From the NCBI RefSeq assembly GCF_036621135.1, contig NZ_JAZIBG010000036.1:434001-498000 (forward strand): DNA of 64,000 nucleotides, read 5' to 3'. This DNA is from Aquincola agrisoli (lineage in GTDB: Bacteria; Pseudomonadota; Gammaproteobacteria; Burkholderiales; Burkholderiaceae_C). The notes beneath the pieces are model-generated. The model worked only from the letters and a program-made list of their open reading frames with translations, was not told the DNA's origin and made no database searches. The translations under genes and the position numbers were made by a program. Numbering within the stretch: position 1 is the stretch's first letter; every line of letters starts with the position of its first letter. Shown one piece after another: positions 25,729 to 37,324 of this stretch.

Positions 25729-26624
25729 GGCGCCAGCAGGAAATCGCGCACGGCCCGCACCTGCTCGGGCTGCACGAGCATCGGCGCATGGCCCACGCCC
25801 TCGAACTCCACGAGGCGGGCCCGCGGCCCGCGCTGGCCCATGGCGTGGGCGGCCTGCGCCGAGACGAGGTCGCTCTGCGCGCCGCGCAGCAGCAGCGTCG
25901 GGCAGGTGATGCGGTCGTACGTGGCCCACAGCACGGCTTCCCCGGCGAGGGCGAGCTCGGGCGTCAGGTTCCGGAAGCCCAGCCCGATGGCCGGGTCGTA
26001 GTGCGGCTTGAATCCGTCGCCATCGGGCCTGAGCTGCGGTCGCGACAGCGCCAGCCACTGTGCATCGGTGTGCGGCCCGAAGCCCGGCGACAGCAGGCGC
26101 AGCGCCGCCGCGGCCTCCTCCTCGGTCGCCCAGTGCGCAGGCTGCCCCACATAGGTGCCGATGCGCGACAGCCCCTCGAAGCCGATCGCCGGGCCGATGT
26201 CGTTGAGCACCAGGCGCCGCAGCGGCGAGCCGTCGAGCGCCGCGAGGCCCATGCCGATCAGCCCGCCCATCGACGTGCCGACCCAGTCGACCGTCTGCGC
26301 ATCCAGCCTGGCCAGCAGCGTGACCATGTCGGCCACGTAAGCCGGCACGGCGTAGCCCGAAGGATCGGGCAGCCAGTCCGACTGGCCCCGGCCGGCGACG
26401 TCGGGGCACACCACGCGGTACTCCTGCGACATCGCCACGGCCAGCGTGTCGAAGTCGCGGCCCTGCCGCGTGAGGCCGTGCACGCACACCAGCACGCGCG
26501 GATTGGCGGGGTCGCCCCACTCCCAATACGCCATGCGATGCAGGCCCTTGCCGTACAGACATTGCACGTGGTGGAGGCGGGGTGTGGGTGTCATGTGGAC
26601 GCCACGCAGGCTCGATGAGGTCAT
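25725..26624 (-). CDS. alpha/beta hydrolase upstream of relA
   Basis: A roughly 300-residue hydrolase with CVHGLTRQGRDFD (oxyanion region), nucleophile elbow GTSMGG and catalytic His in GVGHAPML. Starts at 26624 or 26594 (MTPTPRL) are both possible; neither has a clear ribosome site. The stop overlaps relA by GTGA, indicating coupling. It is divergent from bdhA. The substrate is unknown; a PHB-oligomer or ester hydrolase would fit the neighbourhood but is not proven. Confidence 0.85.
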   Translation of the reverse strand: MTSSSLRGVHMTPTPRLHHVQCLYGKGLHRMAYWEWGDPANPRVLVCVHGLTRQGRDFDTLAVAMSQEYRVVCPDVAGRGQSDWLPDPSGYAVPAYVADMVTLLARLDAQTVDWVGTSMGGLIGMGLAALDGSPLRRLVLNDIGPAIGFEGLSRIGTYVGQPAHWATEEEAAAALRLLSPGFGPHTDAQWLALSRPQLRPDGDGFKPHYDPAIGLGFRNLTPELALAGEAVLWATYDRITCPTLLLRGAQSDLVSAQAAHAMGQRGPRARLVEFEGVGHAPMLVQPEQVRAVRDFLLAP

Positions 26625-26663
26625 TTGATAATGCATCGTAGCAACCCCTTCACGGAGAACTTC

Positions 26664-27434
26664 ATGCTCAAAGGAAAGACCGCCCTCGTCACGGGTTCCA
26701 CCAGCGGTATCGGCCTGGGCATCGCGCTGCGCCTCGCGGCGCAGGGCGCCAACGTCATGCTCAACGGCTTCGGCGACCATGCCGGGCCGAAGGCGCAGGT
26801 CGAGGCCCTGGGCGTGAAGTGCGGCTACAGCGGCGCCGACATGAGCAAGCCCGCCGAGATCGAGGCGCTGGTCAAGGCCACCGAGGCCGAGTTCGGTTCG
26901 CTCGACATCCTGGTCAACAACGCCGGCATCCAGCACGTGGCCAACGTGGAAGACTTCCCGCCCGAGAAGTGGGACGCCATCATCGCGATCAACCTCACCT
27001 CGGCCTTCCACACCACGCGCCACGCGCTGCCGGGCATGAAGGCGCGCAACTGGGGCCGCGTGATCAACGTGGCGTCCACGCACGGCCTGGTGGCCTCGGC
27101 GCAGAAGTCGGCCTACGTCGCCAGCAAGCACGGCATCCTGGGCTTCACGAAGGCGCTGGCGCTCGAGACGGCCACCACCGGCGTCACCGCCAACGCCATC
27201 TGCCCGGGCTGGGTGCTCACGCCACTGGTGCAGAAGCAGATCGACGACCGCGCCGCGCGCGAGGGCATCAGCGTCGAGGCCGCCAAGCGCGACCTGCTCG
27301 GCGAGAAGCAGCCGTCGCTGCAGTTCACCACGCCCGAGCAACTCGGCGACCTGGCGGTCTTCATGTGCTCGCCCGCCGCCGACAACCTGCGCGGCGCCGC
27401 CATCAACGTCGACGGCGGCTGGGCCGCGCAGTAA
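26664..27434 (+). CDS. bdhA: 3-hydroxybutyrate dehydrogenase
   Basis: A 256-residue short-chain dehydrogenase that oxidises D-3-hydroxybutyrate to acetoacetate with NAD, the last step of PHB degradation. It has the TGSTSGIG dinucleotide motif, NNAGIQH, the catalytic YVASKHG (Tyr/Lys) and the typical C-terminus DGGWAAQ. ATG 26664 has GGAGA six bases upstream; the upstream in-frame ATG 26625 is not supported. Confidence 0.93.
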   Translation: MLKGKTALVTGSTSGIGLGIALRLAAQGANVMLNGFGDHAGPKAQVEALGVKCGYSGADMSKPAEIEALVKATEAEFGSLDILVNNAGIQHVANVEDFPPEKWDAIIAINLTSAFHTTRHALPGMKARNWGRVINVASTHGLVASAQKSAYVASKHGILGFTKALALETATTGVTANAICPGWVLTPLVQKQIDDRAAREGISVEAAKRDLLGEKQPSLQFTTPEQLGDLAVFMCSPAADNLRGAAINVDGGWAAQ

Positions 27435-27447
27435 GCCGGCTTCGGCG

Positions 27448-28179
27448 CTACTTCATCTGCACCGTGCCGCTGACCGTGGCGGTGACGGTGCCCTTGCCGG
27501 CCTCCACCGGCAGCGACTCGTCCGACGCTGCGGCCGCGCGCATGTACATCTTCGGCGCGATCGGGCTCATGCCGGGTTCGTTGGTCGACACCTGCACCTC
27601 GCGCACCGATGCGCCGCCGTAGCCGAACTGGCGGGCCAGTTCGTTGGCACGCGCCTGGAAGCGCTTGACGGCCTGCGCGGTCACCTCGCCCTCGACCTTC
27701 TCCGCGGCCTCGCGCGACAGGCCGTAGCTCACCCGCCCGATCGTCATCGTCTGGATGCGGCCGCTGAGCTGCGCGATCGCGTTCATGTCGCGGCCCTGCA
27801 CCACCAGCTCCGCCGTGCCCTGCCAGCCGCTGATGCCGCCCTTCTGCGCATAGCGCGGGTAGAGCGAGAAGTTGCCGGTCTGCACCTCGACCTCCTGCGG
27901 CCGCGCCGCCTTGCGCGCCTCGGCCAGCGCGGCATCCAGCGCCTGCTTCAGCGCGGCCTGCACGGTGGCGGCATCGGCACCGTCGCGCGTGGCGGTGAAG
28001 GTGATGGCCAGCAGGTCCTTCGCCACCTCGACGCTGGCATTGGCGGTGATGTTGAGCACGCCTTGCGGCGGCGCGATGGTCACCGTCTGCGCCCCGGCCG
28101 TTGCGGCTGCGGCAGCCAGGGCGCCGAGCCACAGGCCACGGCGGATCATCGGACGGAAGAAGGTGTTCTCGGGTTTCAT
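27448..28179 (-). CDS. SIMPL (DUF541) domain exported protein
   Basis: A 243-residue periplasmic protein with a signal peptide (LWLGALAAAAATAGAQ) and the SIMPL pattern (GVLNITANASVEVAKDLLAITFTAT, ISGWQGTAELVVQGRDM, YGLSREAAEKVEGE). SIMPL proteins bind or assemble as oligomers, but their role is unsettled. It is convergent with bdhA (13 bases between stops). Confidence 0.9.
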   Translation of the reverse strand: MKPENTFFRPMIRRGLWLGALAAAAATAGAQTVTIAPPQGVLNITANASVEVAKDLLAITFTATRDGADAATVQAALKQALDAALAEARKAARPQEVEVQTGNFSLYPRYAQKGGISGWQGTAELVVQGRDMNAIAQLSGRIQTMTIGRVSYGLSREAAEKVEGEVTAQAVKRFQARANELARQFGYGGASVREVQVSTNEPGMSPIAPKMYMRAAAASDESLPVEAGKGTVTATVSGTVQMK

Positions 28180-28313
28180 GTCGCTCCTGGACGAAAGAAG
28201 ATGTGTGCCGCGAACGCGGGGAGGCGCGGCGGCCGCTTGGGCATACCCCCTGCCAACAACCCGGGGGAAAGCCGGTAGGTTGACCTACGACGCGCCTCGC
28301 AGTTACCGAAAGA

Positions 28314-28381
28314 CTTGTAACTTGGGGTCAGAACACGGGTTAACCCTAGCCATTTCCTGCGCACAATGCGACTGTTACAAG
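28314..28381 (+). promoter_or_regulatory. candidate OmpR-type inverted repeat upstream of ompR
   Basis: CTTGTAAC (28314-28321) and GTTACAAG (28374-28381) form a perfect 8-bp inverted repeat 52 bases apart. The TGTAAC/GTTACA half-sites resemble E. coli OmpR boxes. Another short inverted repeat (GTAGGT-TG-ACCTAC, 28275-28288) lies farther upstream. Autoregulation is inference. Confidence 0.4.
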
Positions 28382-28394
28382 TTTGGAGCCCTCT

Positions 28395-29129
28395 ATGAAC
28401 GCACCCGCAAACCCGCGACCGGACCGCATCGTTGTCGTCGACGACGATGCCCGCATCCGCGATTTGCTGCGGCGCTACCTGACCCAGGAAGGTTTTGAAG
28501 TGCTGCTGGCCGAAGACGCCAAGGCGCTCAACCGGGTCATTACCCGCGAAACGATCGACCTCATCGTGCTGGACCTGATGCTGCCCGGTGAAGACGGCCT
28601 GTCCATCTGCCGCCGCCTGCGCGCGGCCAACGACCTCACGCCCATCATCATGCTGACGGCCAAGGTCGAGGACGTGGACCGCATCGTCGGCCTGGAGGTC
28701 GGCGCCGACGACTACCTGCCCAAGCCCTTCAACCCGCGCGAGCTGCTGGCGCGCATCCACGCGGTGCTGCGCCGCCGCCCGGCGATGGAGGCGCCCGGCG
28801 CCCCGGCCAAGGAAGCGCAGACGGTCACCTTCGGGCCCTTCGAGTTCGACCTCTCGTTGCGCCGCCTGACCAAGGACGGCGAGCAGATCGCGCTGACCAC
28901 CGGCGAGTTCTCGATGCTGAAGGCGCTGGTGCGCCACCCCCGCCAGCCGCTGTCGCGCGACAAGCTGGCGCAGCTGGCGCGCGGCCGCGAGTTCGAGCCC
29001 TTCGACCGCAGCCTGGACGTGCAGATCTCGCGCCTGCGCAAGATGATCGAGCCCGATCCGGCGCAGCCCCGCTACATCCAGACCGTGTGGGGCGTGGGCT
29101 ACGTGTTCGTGCCGGACGGCGCCGCCTGA
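28395..29129 (+). CDS. ompR: OmpR-type response regulator
   Basis: A 244-residue two-component regulator: receiver domain with VVVDDDARIRDLL, phosphoacceptor Asp in IVLDLMLPGEDG near residue 60 and Lys in DYLPKPFNPRE, then a winged-helix DNA-binding domain ending YIQTVWGVGYVFVPDG. ATG 28395 has GGAG eight bases upstream. It is 43 bases before the sensor gene; osmotic or envelope stress control is expected. Confidence 0.93.
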   Translation: MNAPANPRPDRIVVVDDDARIRDLLRRYLTQEGFEVLLAEDAKALNRVITRETIDLIVLDLMLPGEDGLSICRRLRAANDLTPIIMLTAKVEDVDRIVGLEVGADDYLPKPFNPRELLARIHAVLRRRPAMEAPGAPAKEAQTVTFGPFEFDLSLRRLTKDGEQIALTTGEFSMLKALVRHPRQPLSRDKLAQLARGREFEPFDRSLDVQISRLRKMIEPDPAQPRYIQTVWGVGYVFVPDGAA

Positions 29130-29172
29130 CCGTGCGCCGCCTTTCCGTCCGCGGCCGGCTTCGTGGCATGAG

Positions 29173-30498
29173 ATGACCAGCCGTCATGTCGCCCTCAGCC
29201 TGTTCTGGCGCACCTTCGTCCTGCTCGCCCTGCTGCTCACGGGCGGCATCTTCGCCTGGGTGCAGACGCTGCGCGCGCTCGAGTTCGAGCCGCGCGCGGT
29301 CCAGGCCGCGCAGCAGATCGCCTCGCTCGTCAACCTGACGCGCGCGGCGCTGCGCTACTCCGACAGCATCAGCCGCACGTCGATCGTCAAGACGATGGAC
29401 GACCAGGACGCCCTGCGCGTCCTGCCTCGCGAGCCGGGCGACCGGTGGGAGCCCTTCGAGGTCGACCGCTTCACCCGCCGCGTCAGCCAGGAGCTGCACA
29501 ACCGCCTGGGCGACGAGACGCTGGTCGCCCGCACGGTCAACGGTCGCGACGGGCTGTGGGTCGGCTTCACGATCGAGAACGACCTGTACTGGCTGCAGGC
29601 CGAATCCACCCGCGTCGTGCCGCTCACGCCCGGCACGTGGTTCGTGTGGGTCGGCATCGCGCTGCTCGCCACGCTGGTCGGCTCGGTGGCGATCGCGCGG
29701 CGCATCAACCAGCCGCTGCGCGAGCTGTCGTTCGCGGCCAGCCGCATCCGCGACGGCGAATTCGATTCGAGGCTCGACGAAAACACGCTGACCAGCGAGA
29801 TCCGCGAGGTCAACATGGGCTTCAACCGCATGGCGCGCGAGCTTGCCAAGGTGGAGGAGGACCGCGCCATCATGCTGGCGGGCATCAGCCACGACCTGCG
29901 CACCCCTCTGGCCCGCCTGCGGCTGGAGGCGGAGATGAGCGTCAACGACGACGAGGCGCGGCGCAACATGGCGATGGACATCGACCAGCTCGACAACATC
30001 ATCGACAAGTTCCTCGACTACGCACGCCCTGGCGAGACGCGGCTGGTGCCGGTGCACCTGGCGATGCTGGTCGACCGCGAGGCCGCGGGCTTCCGCGACC
30101 CGGCGCTGCAGATCACCTCGCGGGTGGCGATCGACCTGAAGGTCATGGCCGACGAGACCGAACTCGGCCGCGTGTTCGCCAACCTGTTCGAGAACGCGCG
30201 CCGCTACGGGCAGACGCCGGGCACCGACATCACCCGCATCGAGGTGACCTACTCGCGCGCCGGCCCCTGGGTCACCGCGATCGTGCGCGACCACGGCCGC
30301 GGCGTCGCGCCCGAGAAGCTGGTCGAGCTGACCACGCCGTTCTACCGCGGGGACACCGCGCGCACGGCGGCCACCGGCGCGGGCCTGGGGCTGGCGATCG
30401 TGGAGAAGTCGCTGCAGCGCATGGGCGGCAGCCTGGAACTCGCCAACGCCCCCGACGGCGGGCTGGTGGCCAACGTGCGGTTGAAGCGCGCGCCGTGA
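29173..30498 (+). CDS. envZ: EnvZ-type sensor histidine kinase
   Basis: A 441-residue inner-membrane sensor with two transmembrane helices (about residues 10-32 and 155-176), HAMP (ARRINQPLRELSFAAS), phosphorylated His in GISHDLRTPLARL near residue 240, and ATPase boxes NLFENARRYG, DHGRGV and TGAGLGLAIVEK. Partner of ompR. Its stop TGA abuts the ispF stop on the other strand. Confidence 0.92.
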   Translation: MTSRHVALSLFWRTFVLLALLLTGGIFAWVQTLRALEFEPRAVQAAQQIASLVNLTRAALRYSDSISRTSIVKTMDDQDALRVLPREPGDRWEPFEVDRFTRRVSQELHNRLGDETLVARTVNGRDGLWVGFTIENDLYWLQAESTRVVPLTPGTWFVWVGIALLATLVGSVAIARRINQPLRELSFAASRIRDGEFDSRLDENTLTSEIREVNMGFNRMARELAKVEEDRAIMLAGISHDLRTPLARLRLEAEMSVNDDEARRNMAMDIDQLDNIIDKFLDYARPGETRLVPVHLAMLVDREAAGFRDPALQITSRVAIDLKVMADETELGRVFANLFENARRYGQTPGTDITRIEVTYSRAGPWVTAIVRDHGRGVAPEKLVELTTPFYRGDTARTAATGAGLGLAIVEKSLQRMGGSLELANAPDGGLVANVRLKRAP

Positions 30499-31008
30499 TC
30501 AGGCGGCAGCCGGCGCCTGGGCCAGCAGCACCACCGCCCGCGCCTCGATCGCACGGCCCTCGCCCACCGGCCCCATCTTCTCGGCCGTCTTGGCCTTCAC
30601 GTTGACCTGGCCGGGCGCCACGCCCAGCGCGTCGGCGATGCGCCCGCACATCGCCGCGATGTGCGGCGCCATCTTCGGCGCCTGCGCGACGATGGTGCTG
30701 TCGACGTTCGCGATCTCCCAGCCGGCCGCGCGCACGCGCCGCACGGCCTCGGCCAGCAGCGCGACCGAATCGGCACCCTTGAACTGCGGATCGGTGTCGG
30801 GGAAGTGCCGGCCGATGTCGCCGAGGCCGGCGGCGCCGAACAGCGCGTCGGTGATCGCGTGCAGCAGCGCGTCGGCATCCGAATGGCCGAGCAGGCCGTG
30901 GCTGTGCGGGATGGTCACGCCGCCGAGGACCAGCGGGCGGCCGGTCACGAGCTGGTGGGTGTCCCAGCCTTCGCCGATGCGCAGCAGGGGGAGAATGACA
31001 GCAGTCAT
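30499..31008 (-). CDS. ispF: 2-C-methyl-D-erythritol 2,4-cyclodiphosphate synthase
   Basis: A 169-residue MEP-pathway enzyme making the cyclic diphosphate precursor of isoprenoids. It has GEGWDTHQL, HSHGLLGHSDADALLHAITDA with the metal His/Asp residues, and a C-terminal KAKTAEKMGPVGEG. ATG 31008 starts 35 bases after the map stop. It is separated from ispD by map, an unusual order. Confidence 0.95.
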   Translation of the reverse strand: MTAVILPLLRIGEGWDTHQLVTGRPLVLGGVTIPHSHGLLGHSDADALLHAITDALFGAAGLGDIGRHFPDTDPQFKGADSVALLAEAVRRVRAAGWEIANVDSTIVAQAPKMAPHIAAMCGRIADALGVAPGQVNVKAKTAEKMGPVGEGRAIEARAVVLLAQAPAAA

Positions 31009-31043
31009 CGAAGGATCCAGAATCGCGGGAATTGGATGCGGCC

Positions 31044-31790
31044 TCAGTGCCGCGTGACGACGAGGGGCGCGCCGCGCGTGACGACGAGGGTGTGCTCGAA
31101 CTGGGCGGAGAAGTTGCCCTGCCCGCCGGTGAGCGTCCAGCCGTCGCCGGCGTCGTCGGCCCAGCGGGCGCGGGTCGAGATGAACGGCTCGATCGTGATG
31201 ACCAGGCCTTCGTGCAGCGTGCGGCGTTCGTGCGGATCGTCGAAGCCCGGGATGAACCCGGGCTCCTCGTGCAGCGCGCGCCCGACGCCATGGCTGCCGA
31301 GGTTGCGGATCACCCGGAAGCCGCCGCGCCGCGCGGCGCGCTCGATCGTGCGGCCGATGCCGCGCAGCGGTGCGCCGGCACGCGCGGCGCCGAGCGCTTC
31401 GTCGAGCGCCTGCCGGGCCGTCCAGACCAGCCTGCGCTTCAGCGGCGTGTCGGGCGGCACCACGCGCGTCCCGCCGGTATCGGCGACATAGCCGTCGAGC
31501 ACGGCCGAGACGTCGATGTTGACGACGTCGCCCGCCGCGATGCGCCGCGGCCCCGGCACGCCGTGCGCGGCCTCGTCGTTGATGCTGATGCAGGTCGCGG
31601 CCGGGAAGCCGTAGGTGGCCTGCGGGGCCGATTGCGCCCCGGCGGCGGCCAGCAGCCGCGCACCGATCGTGTCCAGCTCGTCGGTGCGCATCCCGGGCTC
31701 CAGCGCGCCGAGCATCGTGTGCAGCACCTCGCTGACGAGCCGCCCCGCGCGTTGCAGGCCGGCCAGGTCGGCGTCGGTCTCGATCGTCAT
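31044..31790 (-). CDS. map: type I methionine aminopeptidase
   Basis: A 248-residue cytosolic peptidase removing initiator methionine. Metal ligands are visible: Asp/Asp in VNIDVSAVLDGYVADTGG, His in GSHGVGRALHEEP, Glu in ITIEPF and Glu in QFEHT; substrate His in EAAHGVPG. Its ATG at 31790 overlaps the ispD stop (ATGA). It is probably a paralogue, since the main map gene usually lies near rpsB; that is inference. Confidence 0.92.
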   Translation of the reverse strand: MTIETDADLAGLQRAGRLVSEVLHTMLGALEPGMRTDELDTIGARLLAAAGAQSAPQATYGFPAATCISINDEAAHGVPGPRRIAAGDVVNIDVSAVLDGYVADTGGTRVVPPDTPLKRRLVWTARQALDEALGAARAGAPLRGIGRTIERAARRGGFRVIRNLGSHGVGRALHEEPGFIPGFDDPHERRTLHEGLVITIEPFISTRARWADDAGDGWTLTGGQGNFSAQFEHTLVVTRGAPLVVTRH

Positions 31791-32536
31791 CTCGTGTTCT
31801 CCTGCGGCCCGGCGGGCGCGGGGCCGGCGCCGAGCAGCCGCGCCGCCAGCCCGAAGTCGCCGGGGTAAGTCACCTTGAAATTGAGGGCGTCGCCGACCAC
31901 CAGCCGCGGTGCCTGGCCCACGGCCTCCAGCGCGCTGGCCTCGTCGGTCACCGCGTCGCCGGCCTCGGCCAGCGCGCGGCGCAGGGCGCCCAGGCGGAAC
32001 ATCTGCGGCGTCTGCGCGGCCCACTTGCCGGCACGGTCCACCGTGGCGGCGACGCGACCGTCGGCATCCGCCTGCTTCAGCGTGTCGGCCAGCGGCAGCG
32101 CGAGCAGCCCCCCGACGGGATCGGCGATGCAGGCATCGATCAGCCGCTCGACCCATTCGGGCTGCAGCAGGCAGCGGGCGGCGTCGTGCACCAGCACCCA
32201 GTCGTCATCGTGCACGCCTTGCGCGTGCAGCGCGCCCAGGCCGTTGGCGACGGTCGCCGCCCGCGTCGCACCGCCGCAGCGGGCGAGCCAGCGGCCGGGG
32301 GCGCCCGCGGCCCAGCCCGGCAGCAGTTCGTCGAACAGGGCATCGTCGTCGGACAGCACCACCAGCGTCGCTTCGATGCGCGGCACCGCGGCCAGCGCGG
32401 CGAGCGTGTGCGCCACCATCGGCCGGCCGCCGAGCGGGACGTACTGCTTGGGCCGGTCGGCCCCGGAGCGCGCACCGACGCCGGCGCAGGGCACGAGGGC
32501 AAAGCAGCGGGGCATCCGTCCGGTCGGCTGGGTCAT
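31787..32536 (-). CDS. ispD: 2-C-methyl-D-erythritol 4-phosphate cytidylyltransferase
   Basis: A 249-residue MEP-pathway enzyme adding CMP to MEP. It has the nucleotide-binding loop VPCAGVGARSGADRPKQYV, DWVLVHDAARCL and AAQTPQMFR. ATG 32536 is used; ATG 32515 (MPRCFALVP) is an alternative. It lies 22 bases from the divergent mfd start and leads the ispD-map-ispF group. Confidence 0.94.
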   Translation of the reverse strand: MTQPTGRMPRCFALVPCAGVGARSGADRPKQYVPLGGRPMVAHTLAALAAVPRIEATLVVLSDDDALFDELLPGWAAGAPGRWLARCGGATRAATVANGLGALHAQGVHDDDWVLVHDAARCLLQPEWVERLIDACIADPVGGLLALPLADTLKQADADGRVAATVDRAGKWAAQTPQMFRLGALRRALAEAGDAVTDEASALEAVGQAPRLVVGDALNFKVTYPGDFGLAARLLGAGPAPAGPQENTR

Positions 32537-32558
32537 CGAGGCGATTCTAGAATTCACG

Positions 32559-36065
<3,507 letters not shown>

Positions 36066-36066
36066 G

Positions 36067-36450
36067 TCAGGCCGCGGCCGGGATCACCGCATACGCGACG
36101 ATCTCCAGCTTCATGCCCGGCACGACCAGGCCCGCGACGCCCATGCTCGATCGGTTGGGGTACGGCGCCTCGAAGAACTCGCGGTAGACCGCGTCGATGG
36201 CCTTCATGTCCTGCACGTCGGTCATGTAGATCAGCACCTGGGTCACGTCGGCCAGCGTGCCGCCGGCCGCCTCGACGGCGCGGCGCAGGTTGACCAAGGT
36301 CAGGCGCGCCTGCGCCTCGACCGGGCCGGTGTCGATGCTGCCGTCGGGGCGCACAGGCCCGTGCGCGGTGAACAGCAGGCCGGCCGACTTCACGGCCCAG
36401 GAGAACGGCTGGTTCAGCGGCGGCAGGCCGACGTCGACGATTTCCTTCAT
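36067..36450 (-). CDS. RidA family protein (reactive imine deaminase)
   Basis: A 127-residue protein of the YjgF/YER057c/UK114 family with NQPFSWAVKSAGLLFTAHGPVRPDG, TLVNLRRAVEAAGGTLADV and YPNRSSMGVAGL (the Arg that binds substrate carboxylates). RidA proteins hydrolyse unstable imines made by PLP enzymes; some members act as 2-aminomuconate deaminase in tryptophan/kynurenine breakdown. Which applies is open, but lying 14 bases after kynA and an aminotransferase supports one of these. Confidence 0.88.
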   Translation of the reverse strand: MKEIVDVGLPPLNQPFSWAVKSAGLLFTAHGPVRPDGSIDTGPVEAQARLTLVNLRRAVEAAGGTLADVTQVLIYMTDVQDMKAIDAVYREFFEAPYPNRSSMGVAGLVVPGMKLEIVAYAVIPAAA

Positions 36451-36464
36451 GGCCAGGTCTCCCT

Positions 36465-37313
36465 TCAGAGTTCGGTGCGCAAGCGCCAGAGTTCGGGGAA
36501 CAGCACAACGTCGAGCATCTTGCGCAGGTAGCTCACGCCGCCGGTACCGCCCGTGCCGCGCTTGAAGCCGATGACACGCTCGACGGTGGTGACGTGGCGG
36601 AAACGCCAGAGGCGGAAGGCGTCCTCCAGGTCGGTGAGTTTCTCGCCGAGCTGGTAGAGGTCCCAGTGCTGCTCCGGATCGCGGTACACCACCAGCCAGG
36701 CCTGCTCCACCGCTTCGCTCGCGGGGTAAGGCTGGGTCCAGTCGCGCTCGACGTGGCTCGCGGGCACCGGCAGCCCCCGGCGCGCCATCAGCCGCAGCGT
36801 CTCGTCGTACAGCGAGGGCGCCTCGAACGCCGCCTGCACGCGCGCCAGCAGGTCGGGGCGGTGCGCATGCGGCTGCAGCATCGCCGGGTTCTTGTTGCCG
36901 AGCCCGAACTCGATGCAGCGGTACTGGTAGCTCTGGAAACCGCTGGAACTGGCCAGCGACGGGCGCATCGCGCTGTATTCGGGCGGCGTCATCGTGGCCA
37001 GCACGGTCCAGGCCTGCACCAGCTGCTCCATGATGCGCGAGACCCGCGCCAGCAGCTTGAAGGCCATGCTCATCTCGTCGGCGGCCACGCAGCGGATGGC
37101 GGCCTGCAGTTCGTGCAGCATCAGCTTCATCCACAGCTCGCTGGTCTGGTGCTGCACGATGAAGAGCATCTCGTCGTGTGCGGCGGACTGCGGGTGCTGC
37201 GCGTTGAGGATCGCGTCGAGCTGCAGGTAGTCGCCATAGCTCATCGAGCGGCTGAAGTCGAGCTGCGCGCCTTCTTGATGGACGACGGATTCGGGAGAGA
37301 CGGGACAACCCAT
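36465..37313 (-). CDS. kynA: tryptophan 2,3-dioxygenase
   Basis: A 282-residue haem enzyme opening the indole ring of L-tryptophan to N-formylkynurenine. It shows SYGDYLQLD, HDEMLFIVQHQTSELWMKL, SSGFQSYQYRCIEF and RFRHVTTVERVIG with the proximal haem His. ATG 37313 starts MGCPVSPES. It follows the aminotransferase by 11 bases, forming an operon for tryptophan breakdown. Confidence 0.94.
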   Translation of the reverse strand: MGCPVSPESVVHQEGAQLDFSRSMSYGDYLQLDAILNAQHPQSAAHDEMLFIVQHQTSELWMKLMLHELQAAIRCVAADEMSMAFKLLARVSRIMEQLVQAWTVLATMTPPEYSAMRPSLASSSGFQSYQYRCIEFGLGNKNPAMLQPHAHRPDLLARVQAAFEAPSLYDETLRLMARRGLPVPASHVERDWTQPYPASEAVEQAWLVVYRDPEQHWDLYQLGEKLTDLEDAFRLWRFRHVTTVERVIGFKRGTGGTGGVSYLRKMLDVVLFPELWRLRTEL

Positions 37314-37324
37314 GGCGGCCTCCT

